Assembly: GCA_011319805.1 (NCBI GenBank)
Contig: SJRY01000302.1
Location: forward strand, 372,001 to 436,000
Origin: Macrocybe gigantea
Lineage: Eukaryota > Basidiomycota > Agaricomycetes > Agaricales > Callistosporiaceae
Length of the DNA stretch: 64,000 nt
Reading direction: 5' to 3'
Shown: positions 26,424-35,597 of the stretch, one piece after another
Numbering within the stretch: the stretch's first letter is position 1
Layout of the letters: each line of letters opens with the position of its first letter
Program-made: the position numbers and the translations under genes
The notes under the pieces: generated by a model
What the model was told of the DNA's origin: nothing
The model's input: the letters and a program-made list of their open reading frames with translations, nothing else
Databases searched by the model: none

Positions 26424-27527
26424 GGTCGCCGAAAGCGAAAATAGCTACGAGGACGTCAGACTTGGCTGAAATGGAACAGTCCTCATCATACAGCGATCAT
26501 GCCATACAATGTCCGTGGAGGTATTCTCCATCACTTCCTGGATCAAACATGGCCAAACTTCGTACCACAGATGCTTGCGATGGCGTTTCCCCCCTGGCTC
26601 ATCCTCGACCATCTGGCCCATCTCTTGTGGCGCCTGTGGCCTTCTCTCCGCTGGAGCTGATCTGGAAGGGACAAATCAAGACCCATTCCAATCTCCTCCA
26701 TATCGGATTATAAACATGATTATTCCGCCGCCTGCAATCCGTCGTATGCGCATCGCGCTTTGCAGCGGATGGCCGAACGACTCTGCTGCAGTTCGTGAGC
26801 TCGTTTGCGGGTGTATTCACAGTCACCACGTCGTCCCCATCTGCAAGCGATCAAGCACCCTGCCAACGAGCATGGGTGTTGGTCAGTTCCCTGCGTAGGA
26901 TGTAACAACGAACAAGATGCAAAAGCCGTTATTGGTGTATTGCTTCAGTGCATGTCCGGTCAATCGAGTAGTTCCGTTAGAATGGTCTATGCCTACAGAC
27001 AAACAATCAATCGAAAACAACACAGAGTTGCGCGCCATTCTGTATGTCGATCGATATATTTCGCTTCGGCATCACTGGGCAGGTGGGCAAACATCTAGAG
27101 GTCTTCAGAGAAATGTCATCTTCTCCGGCCGCTCTACTCCACCTTCTTGACGTGGATGGTTCATTACCAGACACAGGCTAGAACGTTGCCGAGACACGAG
27201 TCCATGATCTCTTTCAACCCAAGGAAAGGAGATTTCCATTCCAGAATTCAGGATGACTCCGCCGTCGGATGTTGGTGGAGCACCCTTTATCCAGATGTTG
27301 TCTGTCGAAACCAGGAGTACAATATGGGAAAAACGCATGCTGCGACGTAGGCAGTGTGTTCACAATGTAGGGGGTGGCATTAAATGAATGAAAGGGGCGT
27401 TACATGCAGATGCACCATGCATAGTAAGGCTACGTCTTCGCCAACCCTCGTAGAGAAATTTAAAGGCAGTGATGCCAGCAGCTGACGGTAAATGGACCAC
27501 GATGTCAAGCGCGGTGGTAATACTGTG
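26424..27527. other. Interval between SYG1-like gene and small secreted protein cluster
   Basis: About 1.1 kb. Frames of 60-130 codons on both strands (for example plus 26509-26898) lack signal peptides, domains or consistent splice sites. No supported gene. Confidence 0.35.
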
Positions 27528-27876
27528 TTATAAACACTTACATGGAATGGCCACGGAAGTAGGGCAGCAACGGGTGCCTTCGACACCTATGAACCAAAGC
27601 ATTGTTAGCAAGTCATGTTGGGCTTAACCGTGCGTGTATGCTCCTACAAGTCTGAAAAGTTGCCAATACGGGTTAGCAAACCAACTGTCTGAGCATCAAG
27701 CATCACTCACTCCTACAGGGCCAGAGGGCGTCTGACCTAGAAGCTTCTAGTTAGCATGCAACTCCAATCGGACCTCGAACACGAGCCATACAGATGCCTC
27801 CTTTGGGAATTTCAGCGCTGGCGGCGGCTTGTGCGACAAGTGCAACAAAGAGCGCAGCGAACAACTTGAACTGCAT
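27528..27876 (-). CDS. Small secreted cysteine-rich protein, cluster member 1
   Basis: Not a family I can name. The ATG at 27874-27876 opens a clear signal peptide (MQFKLFAALFVALVAQAAASA). Proposed exons: 27792-27876, 27711-27736, a 4-nt microexon 27648-27651 (ACTT), and 27528-27586, totalling 58 codons with stop. Splice junctions fall inside Cys codons twice. The mature peptide reads EIPKGGICQTPSGPVG, then TC, then VEGTRCCPTSVAIPCKCL, giving six cysteines with an adjacent CC pair. A donor-like GTAAGT at 27535-27541 offers an alternative last intron and a longer tail. A TATAAAA (27928-27934 complement) lies about 55 bp upstream of the ATG. Cys spacing is compatible with a disulphide-knotted peptide, but that is inference. 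Function unknown; secretion predicted. Confidence 0.6.
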
Positions 27877-28535
27877 GGTGTCAAAGTTGGAGCTTGTTAT
27901 GGGCGCTAGAGACAGACATTCGTCAGCTTTTATACACCTCAGGTCCGAACTCATCAAAAAGCTGGATAGCCATCTCCACCGGGTTGATACAAGTCAGAAC
28001 CTCAGCGCCGTACTTTACGTGACCTCATTGATGGGCCAACGCTACGCAGAGCGGAGTGGCGGAGACCGTATCTGAAGCTGTACCAAGCTAGAGAGTATCA
28101 TACGCTGGTCATGTTTGCCTTTGCGAGTTTTCAGGCAATGTCGAAAAGGAGACATTGGCAGCAAAACGAAATTCGGACGTCTGATTTTGATTATCATCTG
28201 ACGGAATTCTCACTGACGTTAGTGTTGTGAGCCAATTAAGGAGATAGCACATTCGATGCAGCGGCACTGTTACCAGTATCATAGTGGCCAGGAACAGGTG
28301 CTGCGCTAAAGGCGTTCTAACCACTTGGACATGGAACCAGTCGGACCTCCATCAGCAGACTTTTGACTTAAGCTCCAGGATCACGATAGAGTAAGCATCG
28401 TGAGTCCTTTCTGGCATGGACACTGAAAATATAGTTCTGCTTTTGGTTTTACATCGGTACATCTGAACCTACACGGGGATACATAGCGTTTCGTATTTCA
28501 ATGCACGGGCTATGCCGCCGCGCTCTTTGGTCTGC
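27877..28535. other. Promoter of cluster member 1 and spacer
   Basis: Contains the TATA region of member 1 (27928-27934) with the upstream block TTCGGACCTG shared with member 3. The rest holds short chance frames only. Confidence 0.4.
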
Positions 28536-29019
28536 TTACCAGGCACCAAACTTGGGGCAAGCTGCAGGCATCTAAAAGTATGCAGTGTAAGTCATCATCG
28601 TCAATATAATAAAGCAACTCACACTCCATAATCTGGGTAGAGCCAACAACATTTCAACACTGGATTAGAGCCTACAAAACATTATGTGAGCAAAAAAGAA
28701 AATTGTGATCCTGGGTTGTGTCGTAAATGCATACATGGTGTCTTCATGGAGAAAACCCGCAGATACGGAAACAAGGAAAACAGAAGATAAATTAAGTTCG
28801 ACAGGTTTAAAGCAGGAGCGGGCATTCAGCTCTGACCACTCCAGCGATCGTCCCACCTGAAATCGATGTCAATGCGTGTCTTCGACCCCAAGACAGAGAT
28901 TCACATACACATTTTTCCCGAGGCCTGGCGGAGCTTCGACACGTCCCCTTCGCAGGTGCACTGAGGACATTCTGCGCCAAGGCAAAGACAATGGACAGAG
29001 AGACAAATTTTAGCTGCAT
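28536..29019 (-). CDS. Small secreted cysteine-rich protein, cluster member 2
   Basis: Same exon plan as its neighbours: 28941-29019, 28840-28856, a 7-nt microexon 28735-28741, 28625-28671 and 28536-28571, exactly 62 codons with the stop. Signal peptide MQLKFVSLSIVFALAQNVLSA, then PAKGTC, a shortened GTIAG block (9 nt shorter than in members 1 and 3), the microexon contributing TP and the first base of a Cys codon, SNPVLKCCWLYPDYG, and the tail MPAACPKFGAW. Splice donors of exons 1 and 2 are weak (GTCGAA, GTGGTC), so expression of a normal product is less certain. A TATATAA box sits about 65 bp upstream. The 5' half is duplicated in tandem just upstream. Confidence 0.55.
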
Positions 29020-29533
29020 TATTGAGCCCGTGAAGAGGAATCGTGTAACAGTGTGCGTTTCAGAATGTGGGGAAGATTGCATTATATACCTCTTCAAGAG
29101 TCTCTCCATCTCGAGAACCCTATTGTCTGGGCCTCACACCCGCCTACCTCAGCCAAGGAAACAGAAGATAAATTAAGTTCGACAGGTTTAAAGCAGGAGA
29201 CGGCATTCAGCTCTGACCACTCCAGCGATCGTCCCACCTGAAATCGATGTCAATGCGTGTCTTCGACCCCAAGACAGACATCACATACACATTTCCCGAG
29301 GCGGCGGCAGCTTCGACATGCCCCCTTCGGCAGGTGCACTGAGGACATTCTGCGCCAAGGCAAAGACAATGGACAGAGAGACAAATTTTAGCTGCATTAT
29401 TGAGCCCGTGAAGAGGAATCGTGTAACAGTGTGCGTTTCAGAATGTGGGGAAATTGCATTATATACCTCTTCAAGAGTCTCTCCATCTCGAGAACCCTAT
29501 TGTCTGGGCCTCACCCGCTCTACCTCAGCCTCT
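28775..29533. repeat. 381-bp direct tandem duplication of promoter plus first two exons of cluster member 2
   Basis: Two copies in direct orientation: about 28775-29155 and 29156-29533. The shared block beginning CAGAAGATAAATTAAG occurs at 28781 and again at 29162, an offset of 381. Both copies contain the TATATAA promoter, the signal-peptide exon and exon 2. They are nearly identical except for clustered indels and substitutions around the first splice donor (28905-28955 versus 29283-29330). Confidence 0.85.
29216..29397 (-). pseudogene. Truncated copy of cluster member 2 (exons 1 and 2 only)
   Basis: The upstream copy of the tandem repeat has its own ATG (29395-29397) and the same signal peptide, but one extra base before the first donor puts exon 2 out of frame. 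The microexon, CC exon and tail exon are missing because the next repeat follows. It may act only as an alternative promoter or first exon for member 2, or be dead. Confidence 0.6.
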
Positions 29534-29747
29534 TGGCAGCGGTAAACTCAGTTCTAGGCACAGGCTTCAAGAATGACGCTCAGGCAGAAGGGAAATTACA
29601 TTCTTCAACTCGGGACGACTCCATAAGGTGGCGTTTGCAGTTGACAGGCGTAAGACCCTTAAAAACTCAATGAAGCGATGCCAGATGTAAGCATACTATG
29701 TTCAGGCTTGATTGAACTACACGGTGCGACAATTAATAACCGATGGG

Positions 29748-30238
29748 TCAAAGACCAGAATACATGCAAATTCTATCCCCAAGTAACGTCTTCTCATCTG
29801 TTGTATAGTATCAGTCAGAGATTTAAGGACAGGTTCTCTTGCATCTTCAGGTAATGGGCTCATTAAGTCGAATAAGTCAACGCAAAGTTGAAGCACTCAC
29901 ATAGCATGTCGGGAGAGATGTAGCAACAAGTGGTCGGTGGAATACCTGCAAGTCAAGTACAATATTGTTGAAGATTCACATCACAACGGATGAAGAATGT
30001 GTGCAATCACAAGTCTGAAAGGTCGTCGTAATTAACAGATCATTCGATAACATATGGCGAAAAAAGATACTCACTCCGATGGGGCCAGCAATAGTGGCGC
30101 CTAAGAAGCGAGAATGGGAAGCTTGACTTGAAATTTCGTACCAAATATAAACGTACAAGTTTCCCCTTCAGGTATGTAGGTGCCGGCGACTGTTTGTGCT
30201 AGAAAAGCGACGAAGAGGGCAGCGAACAGCTTGTACAT
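29748..30238 (-). CDS. Small secreted cysteine-rich protein, cluster member 3
   Basis: Exons 30157-30238, 30075-30100, microexon 30011-30014 (ACTT), 29901-29945 and 29748-29797 sum to 69 codons with stop. Exon sizes 26, 4 and 45 nt match member 1 exactly at the 26- and 4-nt exons and at its CC exon up to the donor-like site, and the phases agree. Signal peptide MYKLFAALFVAFLAQTVAGT, then YIPEGETCATIAGPIG, TC, IPPTTCCYISPDML, and the tail YEKTLLGDRICMYSGL, whose single Cys parallels the MPAACPKFG tail of member 2. An ATAAAAGCTGA promoter block at about 30280-30290 is shared with member 1. Last intron acceptor is a guess supported by tail similarity. Confidence 0.6.
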
Positions 30239-31916
30239 GATAGTGGTGCGTATTATGAGCGATGAAGCTCGAACGATCCTCAGCTTTTATGTGCTCACAG
30301 GTCCGAAAACCTCGAAGGGACACGTAAAGAATTTCCATCGAGTTGATAGACATCGAATCCTGTATAGGATAACTCACGTAAATTTTAACTGTTTTGTTCG
30401 GGTGAGTTGCAGGATAGTTCCAAGGGAGGGGGCGACAGAAGTGGTGTACAGAGCTCGTAAATCCGTCGCGTCGCCCCAGAAATTCACAGGACCTTGAACG
30501 CCGCAGGACTTGGCAGGTCATCGAAGGAGCGGAAGCGATTGTCATCTGATCGACGTTGATTCTCCCTAGCTAAGTAAATTCAGGGCTTATGCAACAAGTG
30601 ACCTCGAAACCAATGCGTAGCGACTTCTGTGTAGTCAGGCCGGCGAAACGCCCGCCCCAGACTGACCAGCTTCCCAACACAGGGTCGGGAAGAATTGGAG
30701 TTAACCTGTGCACGTTGCCATTGTGGCGCCAGCCAAAATAAAAAATTCCAATCGCAGTTTGAGTGGAAGAACAGCTATGATGTGGTGATCCTACTGAGGG
30801 GGATCATACCATGACATAATCTCAGAATGAAGGATGTCAGAGGATGTGCCCAGCGGTCCGTGTCTAGTCGGGCATCTCAAGAGATGCTTAGGAATGTACC
30901 AGGAATCGGGAACGGGCCAAGTTGAGTATGCATCAGTCTGAAACAATTGTAGTACCAGTTTCCCAAATAAATCAGATCGTCTGAAGCGTGGGTTGAAAAT
31001 ATTCAATTCCCCATGTTGAACAAGTAGGTGGGTTGAGGGTGGTGTGGGTTGATCAATGAGTAAATGTGATATTGACCCACCTTACATGAGTGTCCACACA
31101 ATGCCCAAGCTCTAATCCAGAGTATTTGACACCGCACATTGTCCACCGGCGGTCAATGTTGCATTGGGAACACAAAGGGATAGGACAACGAGAGAGTCCA
31201 CTAGCCTTGCGCCAGTGATCCCCAACCCAACGAAATCATCCAATAAACGAGACAAACGGAGAGACGAGCGACTCGAGCAGGAGAATGATTTGAAACCATC
31301 AAATTAGTCTAAGGGATGTCGACATTGATGCAGGACACAACTGACATAGATAAACTCACCAATGGCGTGCGCTGTCTACTATGCGAGACCACTTTCAGTC
31401 AATAACGGAAATGAATGTCCAATGGAGCAGTATTGGCCGTGCGTTGGGACTTCAGCGGCATTGATAGCTTCCAGTTATCGAATTCCTCACTTAGAATGCA
31501 TGAATGAGTGGCTGAACCAACAAGCCCGTGTGATAATCCGTCTCTGGCACATCTGAAGCAAGTGTTGGCACGACTGTCTGGCTTTGTCATCATGGCATTA
31601 CCGAAACTGCAGATCTGAACTTGTCCTTAATCTCCGACGCTATGTTTGATAAAAACACAGTTTATATGACTATGTACAATATAGTTTTTAAAACTACATT
31701 TTCTGATGCGCAGTGACACATAATTATCAAATAGGAGACGGAGTGGATCGGCAGGAAACGAAAACAACGGCGGTAAAAAAACCACTTGACCCTTCAAAAT
31801 TAAGTTCAGAGACTAGATAGAATAGCTCTAAGCCGTCAGCAGGAAAGCCGAGACGGCCTCGCCAGAAGCGAAACGAAACCGAAGGAAGATGGAGCGAAAG
31901 CCAGGCAAGCCTTCTT
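30239..31916. other. Interval between small secreted cluster and RRM gene
   Basis: About 1.7 kb. A minus-strand stretch near 31400-31470 reads AAEVPTHGQYCSIGHSF, faintly like the start of a mature cluster peptide, but no signal peptide, microexon or CC exon could be assembled. Otherwise nothing supported. The last part is A/T-rich (31640-31730). Confidence 0.35.
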
Positions 31917-34026
31917 TCACCGCGCGTACGGATGGAAATTGTGTTGACCGCGTTGACCAGTCCTCTGCGGCCCAACGCTCGCGCCGGCCATTTGACCAGC
32001 GGGCCGCCTGGCCACCAGATCCCGCCCTCGGCCCACGCGGAATATTCGGGTTCATGCCCGCCGCAGCACCAGGCCCGCCGCCACCAGCGGCACCCATCAT
32101 ACCCGGGGCAGCCGCCGCCCACGTCCCATGCCCATGCCAGGGCCAGCACCGGCGCCCATCCCCATCCCCATAGCGCCCATACCTGCCATACCCATACCCA
32201 TGCCAGGGCGCATCCCGCCAGCCATACCCATGCCCATCATCGGGCCCATACCACCCATCATCGCAGGATTCATCTGCCCGGCATTCGCGATCTGGAACAT
32301 GCGCGTGTACAGGGCCGCCAGCGCTTGGGGGTCGAAAGGAGTGCTTGTCGCCCCAGCCGCAGCGCCGCTCATCGCGCCCGCGCTGAAACCGGCCTGCTGG
32401 CCGCCGTAGCGCCCCGCTGCAGCGGCTTCTTCATGGGGTAGCTGTCACGTTGGTAGCGCGGCTGCGCGAGTTTGACATCGATCTGTAAGCAAATGCGTGA
32501 ATGTGAGATTTTGCATGGCGTGCGGTGTACATCGGCGGACGTACCAGTTTCCCATCTATTTCCAAGTTGCCGAAGCCAAGGAACGGCTGGACGTTAGTAT
32601 CCTCGAATGAGACGAACCCGAAGCCTTTGCTGCGCCCAGTCTCGCGATCCAACATGACAGTCGAGTCAATGACCTTGCCAAACTGCGAGAAGAACTCGCG
32701 CATAGACTCCGAGGTGACGCTCGCCGCGAGCCCACCGATGAAGAGCTTCGTAGCACGTTGGTGCTCTTGTCGCGGAATGGCCCGCTTGGGATCAATCTGA
32801 CGAAAAGATCAGTCGGTGATATGCATACGGGAATGAAGAACGAAAATACTGACAATTTTGCCGTCCAGAACGTGTTCCCTGACCATGACTGCGTTGACAC
32901 TGGCAGGATCTTCAAAGGTCAGGAAAGCAAAGCAGCGCGAGCGACCGGCAGCATCACGCATGATCGTGCACGCATCTACTTTGCCAAACTGAGAAAAGTA
33001 GTCTCTCAACGTTTCTAATGAACAGAAGAAATGAGTAAACTAAAGACAAAAGCTATGATAAGAGGAATGATATATGTACCATCAGTCGTATCCCAATTCA
33101 AACCGCCAATGAACATTTTGCTACATGATGCGTAGGTTCGACACGATTGAGGATCGAAGGGTGGCGTAAGGGTGAACAGTGCAGGAGACACGAATTGAGG
33201 ACACGTGGAATGCAAAGAAAAAGAAAATGCTATTAGCATCGAACAGCTAGAACAAGGATCATTATGACAAGAGAGAATAGGGAGCACAGACGCTACTGTG
33301 GGATGCGCTGTTTCGAAGCTGCGACGTGTTTAGCCTAGTCTAGACGTAGAGAAGGCAGCAGATACGCTAGGGCTAGCTTAGGACGATGCGACCGACTACG
33401 CGAGAATCATCTACGAATCCGATTTTCACGTTTTCCAGCTCGCACCGCTTTGGGGATTTTTTTCGCTTCTTGTCCCAAAGTAGACACCCTAGAGAGAAAA
33501 CAAGGGAAAGAGGGATTTAGTAATGAGAGATACACACCCTTCGTCTTTCATTTCAGACGGGCGCACGCTGCGCTCCGTGACCGGAATACTTTGATACCCG
33601 ACCTCGTGCCTTGACGTCGACTCGCGGTAGTCTGAGGTTTGTGGTTGCTCATAAGTAGGTATCCGTTGGGTGACCGGCTGCTGATAGGACGGCTGGACGG
33701 CGGCGGGAGTTTGAGCGGGAGTTGCTGATGCGGGACGTTGTTGAAGTTGCTGAGACTGCAATGGCTGTGAGGCAGATACCGAGTCCGAAGCAGGAGTTTG
33801 GGCTGGTTTCATGGGTGTCGGGGTAGCGGATGATGACTTTATTGGTCGAGTCTCAGTTGTCGCCGGTTCTGGAGCGAGTTGCTCCTTTTCTTCCTGGTTC
33901 TGGTCGTTGAAATCGGTCTCATCATTGCCATAGAGATCTCAAATGACCAATTTTAATCATTTGCAGAGACAAAACGGATGAAGAGGACAACATACCACCG
34001 TAGAGGTCAGCATCAAGGTCAGACAT
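31917..34026 (-). CDS. Two-RRM hnRNP-like RNA-binding protein (Hrp1/Musashi type) with frame breaks in the tail
   Basis: Predicted nuclear mRNA-processing protein. The start at 34024-34026 gives MSDLDADLYG; the next exon is a Gln/Pro/Ser-rich linker (33531-33940). RRM1: RNP2 MFIGGLNW, RNP1 RCFAFLTFEDP (about 32870-33120). RRM2: RNP2 LFIGGLAA, RNP1 KGFGFVSFED (about 32560-32760). IDVKLAQPR (about 32450-32480) follows. The C-terminal region is Gly/Met-rich (MGGMGPMMGMGMAGG at about 32220-32280) and should end RTGQRGQHNFHPYAR with stop 31917-31919. The tail changes frame near 32435-32438, near 32105-32108 and near 32001-32003, each at a G-run on the plus strand; missing bases in these runs would restore it. 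For the last two, a 138-nt GT-AG intron (31965-32102) is an alternative. A second GT-AG intron of about 410 nt separates the linker from RRM1. Confidence 0.78.
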
Positions 34027-34233
34027 GGTGGAAGTATGGGTAAGAGAGTGGATTTTTCGGCTGATGCCGCTCCAGCAGCTTATGTCAGCCCCAGCGCCAC
34101 AAACAGTCGGACCCCGGAAAAAAATTTGCGGCCGTCCGGACACGGCAAATGTAGTAGGGTACATGCAAGGGACTGTCTTTTCAACGTCGTCTACGGATCT
34201 CGGCGGGCAACAAGGCTTTCGCTCTGCGCAGAA
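34027..34233. promoter_or_regulatory. Bidirectional promoter between RRM gene and PdxT
   Basis: A 207-bp gap between divergent start codons. No recognised element beyond general GC-rich composition. Confidence 0.5.
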
Positions 34234-35153
34234 ATGAAGGATGTTACTGTTGGGATCTTAGGTGCGTATCTCTGCGACCTTGTTCTTCGTAGGTCATGGC
34301 CGATGTTGAGATGAGATATACAGCTCTTCAAGGTGCTTTCGTAGAGCACCAGGCTATGATACAAAAGTTGCATGTCAAGAGGAAAGTCCAAACTGTCCTC
34401 GTGCGAACCGTCGCAGAGCTGGATTCCTGTGACGCACTTATCATCCCAGGGGGAGGTTCGTAGACTTGATCCTACAGCACCACCAGTAGCGAGTTACTTA
34501 CAGAATGGTGTACTAGAGTCGACGTCCATTGCTATGCTGGCACGTCTTTCGGGTCTGCTGGAACCTCTTAGGACTTTTGTGCAGACGAAGCCGGTATGGG
34601 GCACATGTGCTGGCGCCATCCTCCTTGCGCAAGCTATAGAAGGGAGTAAGAAGGGAGGGCAAGATCTGCTGGGTGGCATGTCGATATCCATTGCCCGAAA
34701 TGGATGGGGATCGCAGGTGTGGTCACTCCATGGCTCTACTTTGGAGATAAGGCTCAATTCAGTTGGTTGATCCCATCAGGTGGAATCATTCGAAGCGGAC
34801 CTGATTGTCGACCACCTTCGGGATTCGGAGAAACCGTTCACTGGGTTTTTCATTCGTGCGCCTGTGAGTTGTGTTTGAGCTGACTTACGGTGTTAATTTG
34901 CATTGACATTGAGTTGCAGGTTGTGCTCTCATTGGATGAATCAAATAATGATCGGCCAATCCAAGTGATTGCACGCTTGCCTTTGAATTTGCTGCCCGGA
35001 TCTCTGCCTCCATTGAACGGCGACGATCCCAAGACATACGTGGCACTGCGCCAGGGCCATCACTTGCTGACGACGTTCCATCCAGAGCTGACGAGTGACA
35101 ATCGCTTTCACGAGTACTTTGTTAGAGAGTGTGTGCTGCCGACGGTGGGTTGA
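34234..35153 (+). CDS. SNO1: Pyridoxal 5'-phosphate synthase glutaminase subunit (PdxT/SNO)
   Basis: Class I glutamine amidotransferase that feeds ammonia to the PdxS/SNZ subunit in deoxyxylulose-independent vitamin B6 synthesis, in the cytosol. Exons: 34234-34261, 34324-34455, 34517-34716, 34780-34863, 34920-35153. N-terminus [19 protein letters not shown] matches the family. The oxyanion strand is [13 protein letters not shown] with an intron inside the Glu codon; the nucleophile Cys is in [12 protein letters not shown]; the C-terminal catalytic His and Glu are in TTFHPELT. The intron between NGWGSQ and VESFEADL also falls in a conserved place. Length (about 225 residues) is normal for the fungal form, which has a small insertion compared with bacterial PdxT. 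No SNZ gene is nearby. Confidence 0.93.
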
Positions 35154-35597
35154 TAACCCGGTGTGGCCGGTGCTATAGACGTGAAGGTCGTGTACGCTCA
35201 GCTTATAATTGTAGAGAACTCTCCACATGCCCGTCCGGCAATGGGAATACTGCGATCACGAGATGGAGCTGCTGTCCGGCGATAAGACGAGACAAAGATC
35301 AGCCCCCGAACTACCTGCCAACGGTTGACGCGCTGACGGGAATGTTTGTGCACAACATGGTTCGGTGCCGCAGTGCTGGGCCTCGCGAAAGAGGACCACG
35401 CCTCCGCCGTTGCACTGCAGAGACGCGAGCGAAAATGCCAACAATCACGATCGGTGCCAAAAATAGAGAACGTGTACACATGAGGACTGAGCATATGGTT
35501 TTCCCACCTTCTGCCCCGTTCCATTGCCACACACGCATATTAAAATGCGAATTCAGCCGTCCTATACACGTTGCCCTTCCTTCTCTCCTCCAGTCCC

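Noticed and set aside
27528..30238. Calling the small secreted proteins hydrophobins
   Set aside because: Only five or six Cys with one CC pair were found; hydrophobins need eight Cys with two CC pairs.
30791..31593. Possible fourth small secreted protein gene
   Set aside because: A few residues recall the mature N-terminus (EVPTHGQYC) but no signal peptide, microexon or CC exon could be joined.
31727..32441. Long plus-strand frames with repeated Pro-Met/Ile across the RRM gene tail
   Set aside because: They are the complement of the Gly/Met-rich coding region of the RRM protein.
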